A stretch of 64,000 nt of DNA. Origin: Limnephilus marmoratus. Taxonomy: Eukaryota > Arthropoda > Insecta > Trichoptera > Limnephilidae. Location: positions 19,857,450-19,921,449 of the forward strand of contig OU862927.1 in the NCBI GenBank assembly GCA_917880885.1. Direction: 5' to 3'. Each line of letters begins with the position of its first letter. Position 1 is the first letter of the stretch. Positions 55,009 to 64,000 of the stretch are shown one piece after another. Made by a program: the position numbers and the translations under genes. A model generated the notes under the pieces. The model did not search any database. It was not told where the DNA came from and was given only the letters and a program-made list of their open reading frames with translations.

Positions 55009-56745
55009 TGCTTTTGGCCGTAAAATCTTAAAAACTTACATGTTAATTGGTGAGTTATTTGCTGCAGTAGTTTTGTTGGCTTCTATATGAAGAAGCGTAG
55101 TGTGATTGTGTTTAATTCGTAGAAAAACGGGGCGCAAAAGAATTCGTGATAGTGGTCAGATTCACATATAATTTGTATTGGCACCCGTACAAGGTTCGAT
55201 GCGGCGCGGGGGTGGTGTTGCAAATTTCCGTTTTCCACATTCTTTCTTGTATCGCGAGGTAGAGCGTTTATTAAGGCGATCCAATAGTCCAGGAAAAAAT
55301 CGAAATCGGAATTCAAGTTATGAGTTTGAAAATACTTAAGAAAAAGTTTTTGGAAAGGTTGGAAAAGGTATTTGAGAAAAAAAAATTACTGGTAGATTTC
55401 GTAAAAACCTGTAAAAAACATTAATTCCTTTTTTACGCATTGTTTATTGTAATAAAACGAAAATTTAAAATTGATTTCACGAAATCAAACGACGCGGAGC
55501 CACACGTCGATTTCCCGCTCTGGCCGGGGCGTGACTGACACGAAATAGGTGTGGCGTGGTCAGTAGTTCTTCGGCGGACGGCATAGGGTTCACTTTGAAA
55601 AACCAAATTTTTCGACTAGCGGCCGTATTGTAAAATAACAACGCGAAAATGCATATTTTACTTAATTTGGGAAGTTTGGGCGTAAATATCACTTTTTGAG
55701 ATTATTATAAAAGAAACTGAATTTGCCACATTATACAATAAAACCATATCCGAATAGGGGTTTGTAAATAGGAGAGTTTGGACTTGAAAGGGTTTTTTAT
55801 AGACCTTATACTTTATTTTTTTATAGGCTTATTAAAAGACTTGTCCAAACAAAATGACAAAACTCGACAAAATGACCGATGTTTTTAAGAGTCAACGTAT
55901 GTTCTACACGCAGTATAATACTTCTAAGCGATCAAATTTTCAAAACAAAAACATATGATTTTGTACGATTTTGCATTATTTAGTATGGCTTTATCTTAAG
56001 TACTTTAAAAATAAACACAAGGGGATGTTTTAGTAAATATCCTCACAATCTTGTATTTCATTTCATGAATTTATTTTAAACTTGGCCTTACCTTTCCTTT
56101 TTGTTAAAAACGGTTTACACTTTGCCAAAAAACCGTCTCTCAATTCATAAATAAGTGCATAAATGCAGATACTGTACGCTTGTCAGTACAAAAGCCGCGG
56201 ACCGGTTTCTCCGTTAGTCGAACGGTTTGGATCACCTGCCGCTCCATCACAATTCCAATCACGCGTGGATCGGCAGTCATTTTAAGGTTGGATCGCCACA
56301 CTGACCTCAGTAAAGTGGCCCAATAAGTGAAACCATTGTTGGACGGTGAAGGCGAGAAGCCTGAAACAATGCAGTATTATTCGCATCTCGTATTTTAATG
56401 GACACTTAAAATGATCTGCATAGATTTGGTTCGATATGCGTGAGGCGTGATTTGGCAGAAGGAGAAACAATTATTATTATCATGCATCGGTTTGGATGCG
56501 TTTCTGTCGACAAGGGTAAATTTATTAAACAAAAATTAGTTATCACTGTTATAGGAAAACGTTTCTGAAGTGAAAACTTCTGTAGCACCGTTGTGTTTTG
56601 TAACTCGATGAAAGGAAAAATAACGACACTAAAAAGAGACAAACACATACTTCTATATCTATAGGATTTAACCTGCGAGATAATACTGACTTACCAAATG
56701 GGGTACCTAATAAGAGTATTCTCTGATGTTTCGTGAATATGTTTT
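55009..56745. other. Unassigned intergenic DNA
   Basis: About 1.7 kb. Small frames, including those at 55083-55692, have no motifs or splice context. No element boundary found. Confidence 0.4.
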
Positions 56746-57262
56746 TTTTTTTTTACATTAACTCCACACAGGAGGCCCTGAGGAAAATAACTTCCCTCAG
56801 GGCCTATGTCATCTTTGAAGATGCTGTGTGGAGGGTCTTTTTGAGGAAAGGAAGGAGTGAACACGGGTCTTGAAGAGGCCCATGTTGTAGGAGGGAGGAA
56901 ACACAGAGGCCGGCAAATCATTCCACAGCCGAGCCGTTGAACTCAAGAACGAGTCATAGAAACGATCCGTTCTCGTGTGACTAATGTCAACCGTGTACAA
57001 ATGTTGGGCGCGTGTTTGGCGTGTTTCCCGACTATGCACCGGTGCCGAGGGGATCAATGACGCTAGTTCCTCGGAGCATCTTCCATTGTAATACCGGTAG
57101 AACAAGGACAGCATTCCTACCTGACGCCTGTGCTCTAAAGATTGCAGTCCGTCTGTTAAGATGGGAGAATCAAACGGACCGCCCGTTTCTGCACGGAGTC
57201 AAGGGTTTTTTTTAGGTATTTTGGAGCTCCAGACCAGAGGTGGCTGCCAAATTCAACCATGT
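56746..57262 (-). pseudogene. LINE family B, 5'-truncated copy with intact 3' hairpin
   Basis: Minus strand from EFGSHLWSG (57260) through a frame break, YRYYNGRCSEELASLIPSA, TARLWNDLPASVFPPSYNMG, FLSSKRPST, then CCTCCACACAGCATC, AGGCCCTGAGGG, CCTCAGGGCCTCCTGTGTGG, AG, TTAATGT and an A run. Best example of the LINE B 3' end. Confidence 0.87.
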
Positions 57263-57984
57263 GTCTATGTTTCTTATGTTTCTATCGTTTATACTTACAA
57301 TTCTGTTATGTGTACAAGCTGGCTTCTTACGGTTACCAATGTATTGATATTTTTATGTTTTATGTACATTTTAGTTTTATATACTTAATCTTTGTTTTAT
57401 AAAATTTTTGGTCTCTTACTCCTTTATTATAAAGTTTATTATTTCTAATTTTTTATTACGCTCTTTAATCAGAGGTAAAGTCACAAGAAGGAATTCCATA
57501 ATTGGTTTTATTTTGGCTATACAAACATGTACAAACTGGAAAAATTTAAACTGTCGATTTCTCGAAAATAAATAAATAAATCAATAAATAAATAATGAGA
57601 TAGTTCAATCGGTCTCCTCTTTGTGCGGTGCTTCGTAGCCTCCCAACTCTTATCTACTTTAGTTTTCTGAAGGTTCTACTTCTACCGCGTGTGAATTGCA
57701 GTGAACTCTGTCTTTTTTTTTTAAATCCAGGTCAATTAACAAAAATGCATTTCTATTTTGTAAATTAAAGACACCGAAAGTAAAAAGTTGGTTAAATTTC
57801 CAAGATCTTTCAAAGTACATTCGTCAATAACGTAGGAAAGTTTGCTTAGAAAAATATCAAACTTTTTTTGTTTTTTGTTTCCTGAACAATTCGCTTTTAC
57901 TGACATCGATCGTCCAATTAATTAATCAGACATCTCCGATTAATCGAAATTTGGGCTGACTACGCAGTTACATGTAATAGTATA
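57263..57984. other. Spacer with retroelement tail and repeat R4 fragment
   Basis: An AAATAAATAAATAAATCAAT tail at about 57568-57597 suggests a plus-strand retroelement end. 57790-57905 is the inverse R4 match of 35280-35400. No gene. Confidence 0.5.
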
Positions 57985-58320
57985 CCCTCCTCACAACGGA
58001 GGGGGCGGAATGGGAAAGGGTGGGACGCATATTTACCACAACGGAGGGGGCGAAGTGGGATAGGGAAAGACGCATATTTACCACAACGGAGGGGGCAAAA
58101 TAGGATAGGGTGGTACGCGTATTTACCACAATGGAGGGGGCGGAATGGGATAGGGTGGAACGGCAAATTTACCATATAACGGAGGGGGCGAAATGGGATA
58201 GGATGGGACGCATATTTACCACAACGGAGGGGATGTAATGGGATAGGGTGGGACGGCAAATTTACCACTTAACGGAGGGGGCGAAATGGAATATGAGGTG
58301 GAACGGAGTGGGGTGGGGCG
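57985..58320. repeat. 45-bp minisatellite, about 7 units
   Basis: Unit ACAACGGAGGGGGCGAAATG plus GGATAGGGTGGGACGCATAT and TTACC; starts at 57993, 58038, 58083, 58128 show an exact 45-base period that later slips by a base or two. The in-frame period makes a Pro/Leu/Cys-rich minus-strand frame that I treat as an artefact. Confidence 0.9.
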
Positions 58321-58379
58321 AAACATCCCATCCCATTACGCCCTCCCCGACTAAAATTCCATATGAATAAAAATGTGTC

Positions 58380-58498
58380 AAAACCTTGCCGCGGACTCCC
58401 TGACGTCATTCAGGGACCCCAAATCAATTTTTATTTTCCACGGACCCCCTGAATGATCCTAGGGACCCCTGGGGGTCCGTACGGACCACTTTGGGAAC
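58380..58498. mobile_element. hAT element right end
   Basis: Ends CCACTTTGGGAACCACTG, the complement of the hAT terminus CAGTGGTTCCCAAAGTGG, with internal GGGACCCC/GGGGGTCC palindromes. The matching left end is missing, probably lost to the minisatellite. Confidence 0.6.
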
Positions 58499-59744
58499 CA
58501 CTGATCTAGAAGAATACTTAGATTATAATCTATGAACTAATATATAGTTTAGTGATACTTAATACCAAACAGTAAAAACTTGTTGTTTTTAATAACGTTA
58601 CGCAGTGAAGTTTGTCGTTTTTAGTGAAGAATAAACCCTATTTTTTAACTTTTTAAACTTCGCTAAACCAAGTTTCTCATCAAACTCGAACTTATAAAAT
58701 CAAATATAAATATATATTAATGTCTGGTATAAATATTATTATCCTGACCGAATGTTGGCTAATACCTTCCTATACTCCCAAAAACATCATCGATTACACC
58801 CACCACCAAACCACAAAACACTACAGACAAAATGACAGCATAGTAGTCTACTCATTAAACAATACTCATAACTCATATAACCTAAGAATTTATCATCACA
58901 ATTTCAAACCGTCTTCAAATAGCACACAACGTATACAAGTGTAACATTACACTTTACCGCTCTCCTTCTAAACTAAACGTCTCCCTCCGGCATCATCTCC
59001 CGCTGCCTCTTTCATCGTGGATTCCAATCGAAACATAAAAAGCAAAGCTCCAACAAGCTTCCAATAACGAAGAAAACAATTGACTGTGAATAACCTCAAC
59101 AAAATGACTAATTCCAAATCCTGGGACATACTCCTCAATGTATCAAACACAGAGAATGCCTGGAACTACTTCTCTACCTCCTGCAACACACCCTTAACCA
59201 GAACGCCAAAATCCCCACCAAAACCATTCCTAGAGCGATCAAAAAAATAACTAACTTAAACCATGGATAAACCATACTATAATAAACTGCATTCGGAAAC
59301 GCAACTCCATGCACCAAAAATGCACCACAAATATCTCCGATATCACACTCCATAACTTCTACAAAGGATAAAGATATATTTGCAAACAAGTCATTAGGAA
59401 AGCCAAAAATTTATAGTGCAATAAAAAAATTTCCGATTGCAACAACGACCTTGAAAACATATACGGAGAGTCCTCGACGAAGCTACCAATTCACACAAAG
59501 CCACCGACATGTCTTAAACTCTCTCAATATCAATAATCATGATAACACTGTATACTTTTGTCGAACCCTAACAACATTGTTGATCATTCAACAATTATTT
59601 TGCAAGTACAGGTTCAAAACAGCAAAAAAAAACAACAAATTAATAACCATACACTAGGCCCTAGCAACCACTCACCCAAAGTTGAATTCTCAACCCGTTT
59701 CGTTCTTAAAACGGTTACAGAGAAAAAAGTTTTTATAGTAATAA

Positions 59745-59900
59745 GGGGGCATACATTAATTACGCGAGCACAAAGGGAAGGGGGTCCAGCAAAATCTCAC
59801 GTCTACTTGAAAAGAATTACGAAGTGGCCCAAATTTATCTCACCAAGGGGGGGGTCTAGATTGGAAGAAAATTGCTCACGTAAATAAAATAAAGGCCCCC
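59745..59900. mobile_element. PIF/Harbinger-type MITE, 156 bp
   Basis: Inverted ends GGGGGC...ATTAATTACGCGAGCA and its counterpart GGGGGC...TTTATTTACGTGAGCA, flanked by TAA on both sides (59742-59744, 59901-59903). GGG ends and a TWA duplication fit PIF/Harbinger. Confidence 0.72.
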
Positions 59901-60153
59901 TAAACTCTGTCAAAACTTTTCATCTACCGGTATTGATGAAATACCCAATGCTTTCTTCAAAAAACGTTCTTGGTGTAATTTATCCATTAACTCATCTTCT
60001 TAATATTAGCATTCGCGCATTTCCCCGTGTTCTAAAACATGGTCTTATTATCCCTTTTTTAAAACACACTCCAAACTTGACATCAGTAATTATCGCCCTA
60101 TTACGTTGTTTAATTTCTTTTCCAAAGTATTTGAAAAGATCGTTATTCTGATG

Positions 60154-60295
60154 CAGGGGCGTAGCTACCCAGCTACCGCCGTATCAATGATTCGGGGGCC
60201 CCGGGCTACAGAGGCCTTTTGTTTCTTTTGTGAGAAATCTTTATCCTTCATTTGGGCCCCCCAACTAATTTTGATACAGGCACGCTACTCCACTG
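60154..60295. mobile_element. hAT-type MITE, 142 bp, perfect 8-bp duplication
   Basis: Ends CAGGGGCGTAGCTACC and its counterpart CAGTGGAGTAGCGTGCC, flanked by TTCTGATG on both sides (60146-60153, 60296-60303). GGGGGCCCC and GGGCCCCCC lie inside. It interrupts the RT of LINE C between FEKIVI and EYLE. Confidence 0.88.
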
Positions 60296-61030
60296 TTCTG
60301 ATGGAATACCTTGAAACCAACAACCTACTATCACCTTATCATTTTAGCTTCAACCAATCCAGGTTTTGATCATCCATGTCACCAACGATCCCAATGCCAC
60401 GGTTACTGATCACGTGATCACATCTCTGGCCCCCTGGATAAGGGCTCGAAATGTCTCTTTCTCGACCTGTACAAAGCGTTTGATACAATCTCGCACATCA
60501 AATTAGAACGCAAAATGTTCAATGTGGATATTAGGAATAAGGAACTAGACCTTCCTTCCAGCTTCTTATCTGGCCGATCCCAATGAGTTAAACTCAGAAC
60601 AACAAAGAGTCATAATTGGCCAAATAGTTACGGGGTTCCACAAGGCTGTGTTATAGGTCATAGGTCCAACGTTCCTCCTAATTTATAAGTTGTGTAACCT
60701 GGATATTGGTGCCACTATTGTCAGTTTCACCCTAAGAGTTTGGATATATAGTTCCATTGTTTCACCGATGATACAGTCCTACTATTACAAGCTAAAGTCT
60801 GGCCTACGGAAGGGTGCCGGATGGTGAAATACTTCCATCATAATATATAGCCACTATAGATTCGTAGGTTCGAATACGAATTGTAAACTCGGACTATAAA
60901 AATAAAGAAATCTTAATCATTAGTCGAAAATTTACATTATCATGAGGATAAACAATGTTTAAAACTAGGACGAGTCTCTTTTGACACCCAAATCGTATTT
61001 TATGGTTTTTCGGACTTGTTTCCGTTAAAT

Positions 61031-61130
61031 ACTGGGCAAGACCCTCTACACAGCATCCCAGATGACATAGGCCCTGAGGGAAATTATTTTCCTCAAGGCC
61101 TCCTGTGTGGAGTTTATGTAAAAAAAAATC
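61031..61130 (+). repeat. LINE-B/SINE-Z 3' terminal hairpin
   Basis: CTCTACACAGCATCCCAGAT, AGGCCCTGAGGGAAATTATT, TTCCTCAAGGCCTCCTGTGT, GGAG, then an A run. Solo copy of the shared 3' end. Confidence 0.8.
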
Positions 61131-61966
61131 GGCATTATTAATACCTAGACACCATTAATTTTTATGCAACACCATTTTTTCTTACTTTTTATTGCCATCT
61201 ATCGGTACGACGACCAACCTAACCGAATGTTTAAAAAATATAATAATATTCCGATAGAACTACAAATTTTCATCTACATAGGCCCTCTAGCGGTCAACTC
61301 TCCACTTTACTTTGACTGAAATTACTGAAATGGACTGAAGAGGTAGGTGTCGGTAAGGCAGCAAACTGCTTTAGTTATAGTGTTGCCAGATGCAGGGATT
61401 TTACCACGCTTTCATGGTTTTTTGAGTTACGTATAACTCATTATTTTTTTAAAACCTTGTCACAGAAGAAATGTTTGGTTCTTTATTGGTTACCAACAAT
61501 ATGTACTTTTGAATACTTTTGAGTAAGATACGATTTGTTTAGCGTGGGGAATCCTGTGGTTCATGAACTTCAGTACGCGTTCACAATGACTCTTTATCTA
61601 ATTATTAACTTTGTCAATTAATAATATGAATACATATATATATTTACATATATAAGTTTTTTATATTTTACAATTATTATTTTATATAAACAGATCTCTA
61701 GAAGAGAACCTTTGAAAAATATATTCAAACTTTTTTTTATACGGTGTTATTTCAAAAACGTCTCATTTTTCCTATTATTCGAAGGAAAATTACGAAATGA
61801 TTGTTATAATAAAGCATTATTACAGATAATTTAATTAGATGGCGTAGTTTTCTTATTTAAATTCTTGATTTCACAAACCTTCAAAACCAGGTAACATGTT
61901 TTTTTTTTTACCCCTGAAACATGGTTTTCTTTATTTTTGGGACATGGCATCACCGAATGGTTGTCA
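61131..61966. other. Unassigned spacer
   Basis: No gene seen. Confidence 0.4.
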
Positions 61967-61974
61967 GCAACAAA

Positions 61975-62726
61975 CAGGGTTGCCAAACATACGAGGTTCC
62001 TCGTACAAATACGAGATTTGTGGCCTTCTGTACGAGGTACGAGGACACTATCAACCTCGTACAATTATGTACGAGATTTTGATAATACCCATGGCTATAC
62101 GAACATTTTGCATCACTATTATATAACAGTAAAATCTGTGCCATCTATCAGAACTTGTAGTTATGATGGATGGCACTTGTAATTATCGAAGACTCTTTCA
62201 AGCTAGCTCATTTTCCCTTTCTGCACTATCCCTACCCCATGCGAATGCTGACTGCCAGTGGGTTTTTAGTAAGGTAAATTTAATTAAAATGATATAAGAA
62301 ACCGGCTAACTGCGGAAACAGTGAACGGCACATTTCTTGCTGCAGAAAGCGCAAAAGGTTCAACTCGTATTGGAAACTGCGTCAATTTTGAACCCACAAA
62401 AGAAATGTATAGCCGCATGACAACAGACAAAATATACGGCAGAAAAAAACGATGACAGTGAGGATGTTCCTGACATAATATTTGGAGAGGAGATGTAAAT
62501 TATGTTACCTTGATTTACATTTATTTTTTTGTGATTTAACATAAAGATTTTTTTAAATACAACACAAAGGGGTGTTTTATTTAGTAGGAAGCTTGCAATA
62601 GTTTATTTAATTGAGTAAAAAGTCCTAAATCCAGTAGTTGTAATAAATGTACGAGGTTTGAAAGTCAAAGTACGAGATTTTAGCTGCATCCGTACGAGGG
62701 AATTTTTTTTACAGTTGGCAACCCTG
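61975..62726 (+). mobile_element. hAT element, 752 bp, internally deleted, with GTACGAG subterminal repeats
   Basis: Inverted ends CAGGGTTGCCAA and TTGGCAACCCTG, perfect 8-bp duplication GCAACAAA (61967-61974, 62727-62734). At least seven GTACGAG/CTCGTAC motifs lie in the first 120 bases and three in the last 80. It carries a transposase remnant (next entry). It sits about 50 bases upstream of host gene 3. Confidence 0.9.
62220..62500 (+). pseudogene. hAT transposase C-terminal remnant
   Basis: ALSLPHANADCQWVFSKVNL, then a frameshift, RNRLTAETVNGTFLAAESAK, CVNFEPTKEMYSRMTTDKIY, another frameshift at an A7 run, and DDSEDVPDIIFGEEM with stop at 62498. This is the hAT dimerisation block (LPHANAD...VFSKVNLIK). 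Not functional. Confidence 0.82.
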
Positions 62727-62786
62727 GCAACAAAACATGAACAAAACTGTCCTGTCACCAACTGTCACTTTCACTAAAGTAAATAA

Positions 62787-62901
62787 ATGAAGTCGTTTGG
62801 AGACGAGCTTTTCAAATTGAGGAAAATTAACAGATATTTTTTGGACGATGCCAGTAAACATTTAACAGACGCACTAAATTCTTTAGATGACTTTGTTTTG
62901 C
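62787..62901 (+). CDS. Host gene 3, putative first exon
   Basis: ATG at 62787 opens MKSFGDELFKLRKINRYFLD, DASKHLTDALNSLDDFVL, then the donor GTAAAA at 62902 in phase 1. That phase joins the frame at 63028 (acceptor GAAACAG) or 63022. Without splicing, the frame stops at 62925-62927. The exon link is inferred from phase only; the acceptor has a weak pyrimidine tract. Confidence 0.5.
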
Positions 62902-63027
62902 GTAAAAGGTACCATGTTTTTTTTTAGTTAGCCACCAAAAATAAAGGTGTTTTTGAATCTTGATGTTCCTAAGGATTCCACCGTTTTTTATTTGAAGATA
63001 TGTATTAATTGCTTGGGCGAGAAACAG

Positions 63028-64000
63028 TTACTCAACTGATGTCACAATCTTCTCCGATTCAAAACCGAAATAGTTATAAGGAGTCTAAGCCTCCGTGGAA
63101 TAACCATTTTACTATCTTTCGATCAGAAGACATGATGAAAAGGGACCCTTCCCGTTGTATTTGTACAGACGTTCCTGTCAAAAATAGGATTAAAAAACTA
63201 CTTGTTTCTGATAAGAGATACAACAGCAATCCTAATGATGATGAAGAAGCTAACAAAGAACCAAAACATCCTTACATCAAAAAGTGCTATTGCCTCGATG
63301 ATATGAATCTAGCGGACCACTCAAATGAGAGATTTGACGATGCTAAAACACCAAATAATTTTTCTAGGAAAGCAGACAAACGGGAAGCAGATTATCCTCA
63401 AGAATATCCTCGGCAAGATGTTGTAAATCCTTTAGTTTCTCAACATAACCAACCCAGATCTCGGGATTTCAAGAGCATGACTCCTAAAGATGTAGAAACA
63501 TTGAGAAAATTCAGAGATAAGCACTATTTCGAGTGCCATTCTATAGAAGCAAGAATACCACGTGATAAAGACAAACAGGAAAACATCCACAAATACGAGG
63601 TAAATCAAAGAATGTTCCCGGAACGTGTTTGCACGAATAATTCCAAGAGATGCCGTTGCTACTGCACTTTACCTATCGGAGAAAGAAAACAACATAAAAT
63701 TAAACGTCAACCTCCAAAAATTCACCAATCTATTCCCATTACTGAATCAGAAGAAATAATTAGTGACGCACCACTTACCAATCGTAAAGACGTATATTTC
63801 TGCTGCCCAAACTGTCCTTGTCATAAGAAACAACGTCCGCACTCCCAAGACAACTACAGCTCAAGGAATCGAAGTGACTTAGGGAACTCCAGATACCATG
63901 AAGCTCCAGAAAATTATACCGCAAAACGACGGCAATCTCAGGAGAACCATACCTCAAGAAGACAACGATCACCGGAAAACTACACCTCAAAACATAATCA
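63028..64000 (+). CDS. Host gene 3, large exon running off the window
   Basis: From ATG 63039 the frame is open for 320 codons to the window edge; it is easily missed because it has no stop. If spliced, it begins at 63028 (TQLMSQSS). The protein is very hydrophilic (Asn, Lys, Arg, Asp, Ser-rich) with four cysteine clusters: C40-x-C42, C83-x-C85, C205-x-C207-x-C209 and C255-C256-x2-C259-x-C261-H262 counted from Met 63039, which may bind metal or form disulfides. Near the edge a short repeat recurs: APENYTAKRRQS, QENHTSRRQRS, PENYTSKHN. No family recognised. The long frame with codon structure, unlike the flanking DNA, argues it is real. Confidence 0.8.

Larger units (their letters stand above)
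58720..60960 (+). pseudogene. Decayed LINE (family C), endonuclease to RT, with two nested MITEs
   Basis: Order of recognisable pieces: endonuclease motif NIIILTECWL (58730), linker INCIRKRNSMHQK and YICKQVIRKAK (59285-59410, matching LINE A linker), PLTHLLNISIRAFPRVLKHG (59985-60045), NFFSKVFEKIVI (60110-60145), EYLETNNLLSPYHF (after the MITE), LDLYKAFDTISHIKL (60460-60500) and a DDTVLLLQAK block (60770). Many stops and frameshifts. Related to, but distinct from, LINE A. Two MITEs lie inside (59745-59900, 60154-60295). Confidence 0.8.

Noticed and set aside
57960..58268. 102-codon minus-strand frame, Pro/Leu/Cys-rich
   Set aside because: Created by a 45-bp minisatellite whose period is a multiple of three.
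61896..62182. Overlapping frames around the left end of the 61975 hAT element
   Set aside because: They run through the GTACGAG subterminal repeats and do not match any transposase part.

Overview
The window is A+T-rich nuclear DNA of an insect, most likely a lepidopteran. The evidence is GT-AG introns, very dense and nested transposable elements, short Helitrons ending in CTAG, a piggyBac-like TTAA element, many hAT-type elements with 8-bp duplications, tRNA-derived SINEs, RTE, CR1/Jockey-like and Penelope-like retroelements, and short CCTAA runs. Nothing looks bacterial or organellar. The species call is inference; every element call below rests on motifs, terminal repeats or target-site duplications read in the sequence.

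Host genes. Three can be supported. (1) A plus-strand gene whose last four coding exons are 24313-24611, 27782-28362, 31298-31521 and 34323-34541. Splice phases agree throughout and give 440 visible residues, beginning with a Thr-rich mucin-like exon. Its 5' exons were not found. (2) A complete minus-strand two-exon gene (44358-44287, 43728-42844) for a 318-residue protein with a signal peptide and an acidic Ser/Thr-rich body. (3) A plus-strand gene entering the right edge (62787-62901 and about 63028-64000), with a reading frame of more than 320 codons that runs off the window and carries spaced C-x-C motifs. None belongs to a family I recognise.

Layout. 1-6100: a LINE (family A) with an open RT frame running off the left edge, a Penelope-like element (PLE) with hammerhead-like 3' ends, and an RT remnant. 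6100-20500: inverted repeat arrays, hAT and piggyBac-like non-autonomous elements, Helitrons and SINE-like copies. 20500-24200: tRNA-SINEs, a 794-bp hAT, an RTE fragment between two identical 90-bp direct repeats, and a LINE (family B) remnant. 24300-34550: host gene 1, whose introns hold SINE-like copies, a TIR element and a PLE that was itself hit by an R2-like (RLE) LINE fragment. 34550-42600: minisatellite, SINE/RTE composite, a foldback hairpin and nested hAT elements. 42800-44400: host gene 2. 44400-61200: intergenic DNA with LINE A, B and C, RTE, Helitron, foldback and MITE copies. 61970-64000: a hAT element followed by host gene 3.

The main result is a readable insertion history. At least eight element boundaries are fixed by matching target duplications, and several are nested. 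A LINE family (B) and a SINE-like family (Z) share the same 3' terminal nested hairpin, which suggests that Z is mobilised by B.
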